Shown here: piece after piece, positions 8,574 to 9,725 of the stretch
Layout of the letters: each line of letters begins with the position of its first letter
Numbering within the stretch: the stretch's first letter is position 1
Assembly: GCA_003533095.1 (NCBI GenBank)
Contig: DOEL01000029.1
Coordinates: forward strand, 4,971-14,695
Direction: 5' to 3'
Source: Methylophilaceae bacterium
GTDB taxonomy: Bacteria > Pseudomonadota > Gammaproteobacteria > Burkholderiales > Methylophilaceae
DNA length: 9,725 nt
Made by a program: the position numbers and the translations under genes
Notes under the pieces: generated by a model
Databases searched by the model: none
Told to the model about the DNA's origin: nothing
Seen by the model: only the letters and a program-made list of their open reading frames with translations

Positions 8574-8603
8574 TTTTTTTACCTTTTTATGGAAGATTTG
8601 TCG

Positions 8604-8629
8604 TTGCTTAATCTTTTGGAATAAAGCAA
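8604..8629 (-). repeat. Short inverted repeat in the gnd 5' leader
   Basis: TTGCTT and AAGCAA (8604-8609 and 8624-8629) can pair across 14 bases. The repeat falls between the predicted gnd start site and its ribosome binding site, so it would form a weak leader hairpin. Six A+T-rich base pairs are thermodynamically marginal, and no known riboswitch motif is visible. Confidence 0.3.
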
Positions 8630-8652
8630 ATTAGTTTAAAGTGCGATACAAG

Positions 8653-8666
8653 TTGAATTATATCAA
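8653..8666. promoter_or_regulatory. FNR/CRP-family-like operator on the gnd -10
   Basis: TTGAATTATATCAA matches the FNR-type palindrome TTGAT-N4-ATCAA at 9 of 10 defined positions and fully covers the gnd -10 element. A protein bound here would be expected to block gnd-zwf transcription. Part of the match is forced by the TATAAT it contains, so the site is suggestive only. Confidence 0.3.
8657..8665 (-). promoter_or_regulatory. Extended -10 promoter for gnd-zwf
   Basis: The minus strand carries TGATATAAT, a perfect -10 hexamer with the upstream TG of extended -10 promoters. No good -35 sits at 16-18 bases (TCCTTG at 17 is poor; TTGAAG is only 14 away), which is typical of extended -10 promoters. 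Transcription would start near 8650 and give a leader of about 75 bases before gnd. Confidence 0.6.
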
Positions 8667-8686
8667 ACGCAAGCCTCTTCAAGGAA

Positions 8687-8716
8687 TTGATTTCGATATA
8701 AAATTCACATTATTTT
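8687..8716 (+). promoter_or_regulatory. Candidate pgl promoter
   Basis: Two readings are possible. TTGATT (8687-8692) and TATTTT (8711-8716) are spaced by 18 bases, but the transcript would start only a few bases before the pgl ATG. Alternatively TATAAA at 8697-8702 is the -10, without a recognisable -35, giving a leader of about 20 bases that keeps the weak GAAAGA ribosome binding site at 8717-8722. The second fits translation better. Confidence 0.35.
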
Positions 8717-8727
8717 GAAAGATTTAC

Positions 8728-9405
8728 ATGAATTTGAAACAAATTAAATGGCGGTCATTTGAAAGCCAAGTCTCTCTTGACCAAGCCGCAATGGAAAGAG
8801 TTTTAGTATTAGCAGATTCTTCAATTAAAGCGCGAGGTCAATTTCATCTTGTATTAGCTGGAGGATCCACACCTAAAAACGTTTACACACTTCTTAAAAA
8901 TATCAATACGAATTGGCATAAATGGCACGTCTATTTTGGAGATGAGCGATGTCTCGATTTGTCTCACCAAGACCGAAATAGCACTATGGCTTTTGAAGCT
9001 TGGCTTAATCATATCGATATTCCAGCCCAAAATATTCATACAATTCCAGCTGAGCTTGGTCCGATAGAAGGTGCACGTTTATATAATGAAACACTTAGCA
9101 AGGTAGGGGATTTTGACTTAGTCCTTTTAGGGCTTGGTGAAGATGCCCATACGGCAAGCTTATTTCCAGGACATAGTTGGGATAACAATTTAGATGCTCT
9201 TGCGGTCTTCGATGCACCAAAGCCACCACCATTAAGAGTATCTATGTCGCCAGCACGTTTAAGCCGATCTAAATCTGTGCTTTTCTTGGTTAGTGGGAAA
9301 GAGAAACAAACCGCGATAAATCAATGGAAAGCGGGGGATTTAATACCTGCAAGCTTGATCACCTGTAACAACGGGGTAGATGTATTTTACTTTAACGTAA
9401 GTTAG
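8728..9405 (+). CDS. pgl: 6-phosphogluconolactonase (DevB/SOL type)
   Basis: Pgl hydrolyses 6-phosphogluconolactone to 6-phosphogluconate, the step between Zwf and Gnd. The 225 residues are normal for the DevB/SOL family, which resembles sugar-phosphate isomerases of the NagB fold. Motifs are LVLAGGSTPKNVY at 41-53, the family stretch YFGDERCLDLSHQDRN at 69-84, HTIPAE near 104, and GLGEDAHTASLFPG at 135-148. The last motif normally reads GEDGHTASLFPG, so A140 replaces a glycine. VSMSPARLSRSKSVLFLVSGKEK near the C-terminus is also typical. The ATG is preceded by a weak GAAAGA at 5 bases. The gene diverges from gnd-zwf, so its expression may be coordinated through the shared 154-base region. 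It ends in a 4-base overlap with the convergent apbC gene. Confidence 0.95.
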   Translation: MNLKQIKWRSFESQVSLDQAAMERVLVLADSSIKARGQFHLVLAGGSTPKNVYTLLKNINTNWHKWHVYFGDERCLDLSHQDRNSTMAFEAWLNHIDIPAQNIHTIPAELGPIEGARLYNETLSKVGDFDLVLLGLGEDAHTASLFPGHSWDNNLDALAVFDAPKPPPLRVSMSPARLSRSKSVLFLVSGKEKQTAINQWKAGDLIPASLITCNNGVDVFYFNVS

Positions 9406-9725
9406 GTTTTTTGAATCACAATATTTGGAAATTTATTACTGTAATCTTGTGCAAGTTTAGATACTTTAATGGCTGTTAAACGGGCAATTTTTTTGTAAGT
9501 TTTTGCAGCATTGCTTTCAGGCTCCGCTACCACCGTTGGGTTTCCATTGTCAGCTTGTTCCCTAATCTTAATGTCCAAAGGCAAGCTTCCTAAAAGAGAT
9601 ACACCGTAATCTAGACACATTTTTTCAGCGCCTCCGGATCCAAAGATATGCTCTTCGTTGCCACATTTTGAACATGTATGCATGGCCATATTTTCTACAA
9701 TACCGATAATTGGAATATTTACTTT
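9402..9725 (-). CDS. apbC: Mrp/ApbC-type Fe-S carrier P-loop ATPase, C-terminal part (5' end outside window)
   Basis: Mrp/ApbC proteins are cytoplasmic ParA/MinD-like ATPases that carry Fe-S clusters to target proteins. Only the last 107 residues are visible; the frame is open to the window end, so the Walker A loop lies outside. The visible part reads KVNIPIIGIVENMAMHTCSKCGNEEHIFGSGGAEKMC, the conserved core of the family, with the CxxC pair (CSKC) that bridges a cluster between two subunits. It is followed by GVSLLGSLPLDIKIREQADNGNPTVVAEPES, also standard. The ATG at 9689 lies inside the IVENM motif and is not the start. The TAA stop interlocks with the TAG of pgl on the other strand. In several betaproteobacteria, from memory, this gene lies directly before dcd. 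Confidence 0.94.
   Translation of the reverse strand, partial: KVNIPIIGIVENMAMHTCSKCGNEEHIFGSGGAEKMCLDYGVSLLGSLPLDIKIREQADNGNPTVVAEPESNAAKTYKKIARLTAIKVSKLAQDYSNKFPNIVIQKT

Noticed and set aside
8574..8580. Run of T before gnd as a frameshift or slippage site
   Set aside because: It lies outside the coding region, between the gnd ribosome binding site and its ATG, and only sets the spacing.
9402..9689. Stand-alone 95-residue protein with a CxxC motif
   Set aside because: The frame continues to the window end with KVNIPIIGIVEN directly before it, which is conserved Mrp/ApbC sequence; it is a cut gene, not a small zinc protein.

Overview
The window is an A+T-rich, tightly packed piece of bacterial chromosome holding ten protein genes, two of them cut by the window edges. 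It has no RNA gene, mobile element, prophage, CRISPR array or long non-coding stretch. Protein features point to a betaproteobacterium: the 188-residue type of dCTP deaminase, an AdiA-like decarboxylase with the motif HFDEAWLPH, and a short 302-residue 6-phosphogluconate dehydrogenase. High A+T, overlapping genes and a compact oxidative pentose phosphate set fit a streamlined Methylophilales lineage (OM43 or Candidatus Methylopumilus type). That placement is inference; no methanol or formaldehyde gene lies in the window to prove methylotrophy.

Left arm, plus strand, 1-3273: hom (C-terminal part), thrC, thyA and folA form a closely packed run that looks like one operon. Gaps are 7 and 4 bases, then a 1-base stop/start overlap. 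Hom and ThrC supply threonine. ThyA makes dTMP and leaves dihydrofolate, which FolA reduces back to tetrahydrofolate.

Middle, minus strand, 3266-6082: dcd is followed after 9 bases by an Orn/Lys/Arg decarboxylase gene. Dcd makes dUTP from dCTP and so feeds the dUMP pool used by ThyA on the other strand. The decarboxylase makes a polyamine or polyamine precursor. Its 3' end overlaps the 3' end of folA by 8 bases.

Right part, 6166-9405: gnd and zwf (minus strand, one operon) and pgl (plus strand, divergent) encode the whole oxidative branch from glucose 6-phosphate to ribulose 5-phosphate. In RuMP-cycle methylotrophs these enzymes also run the cyclic oxidation of formaldehyde to CO2. The 154-base gnd/pgl intergenic region has a good extended -10 promoter for gnd, overlapped by a near-match to an FNR-type box. 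A clear hairpin plus T-tract follows zwf and lies directly before dcd.

Right edge, 9402-9725 minus: the C-terminal part of an Mrp/ApbC-type Fe-S carrier ATPase, tail to tail with pgl, with a 4-base overlap.

I see no previously undescribed multi-gene system. The points worth a second look are regulatory and architectural: the hairpin before dcd, the FNR-like box on the gnd promoter, two overlapping convergent gene ends, the pentose phosphate set lying between apbC and dcd, and signature changes in Zwf and Pgl.
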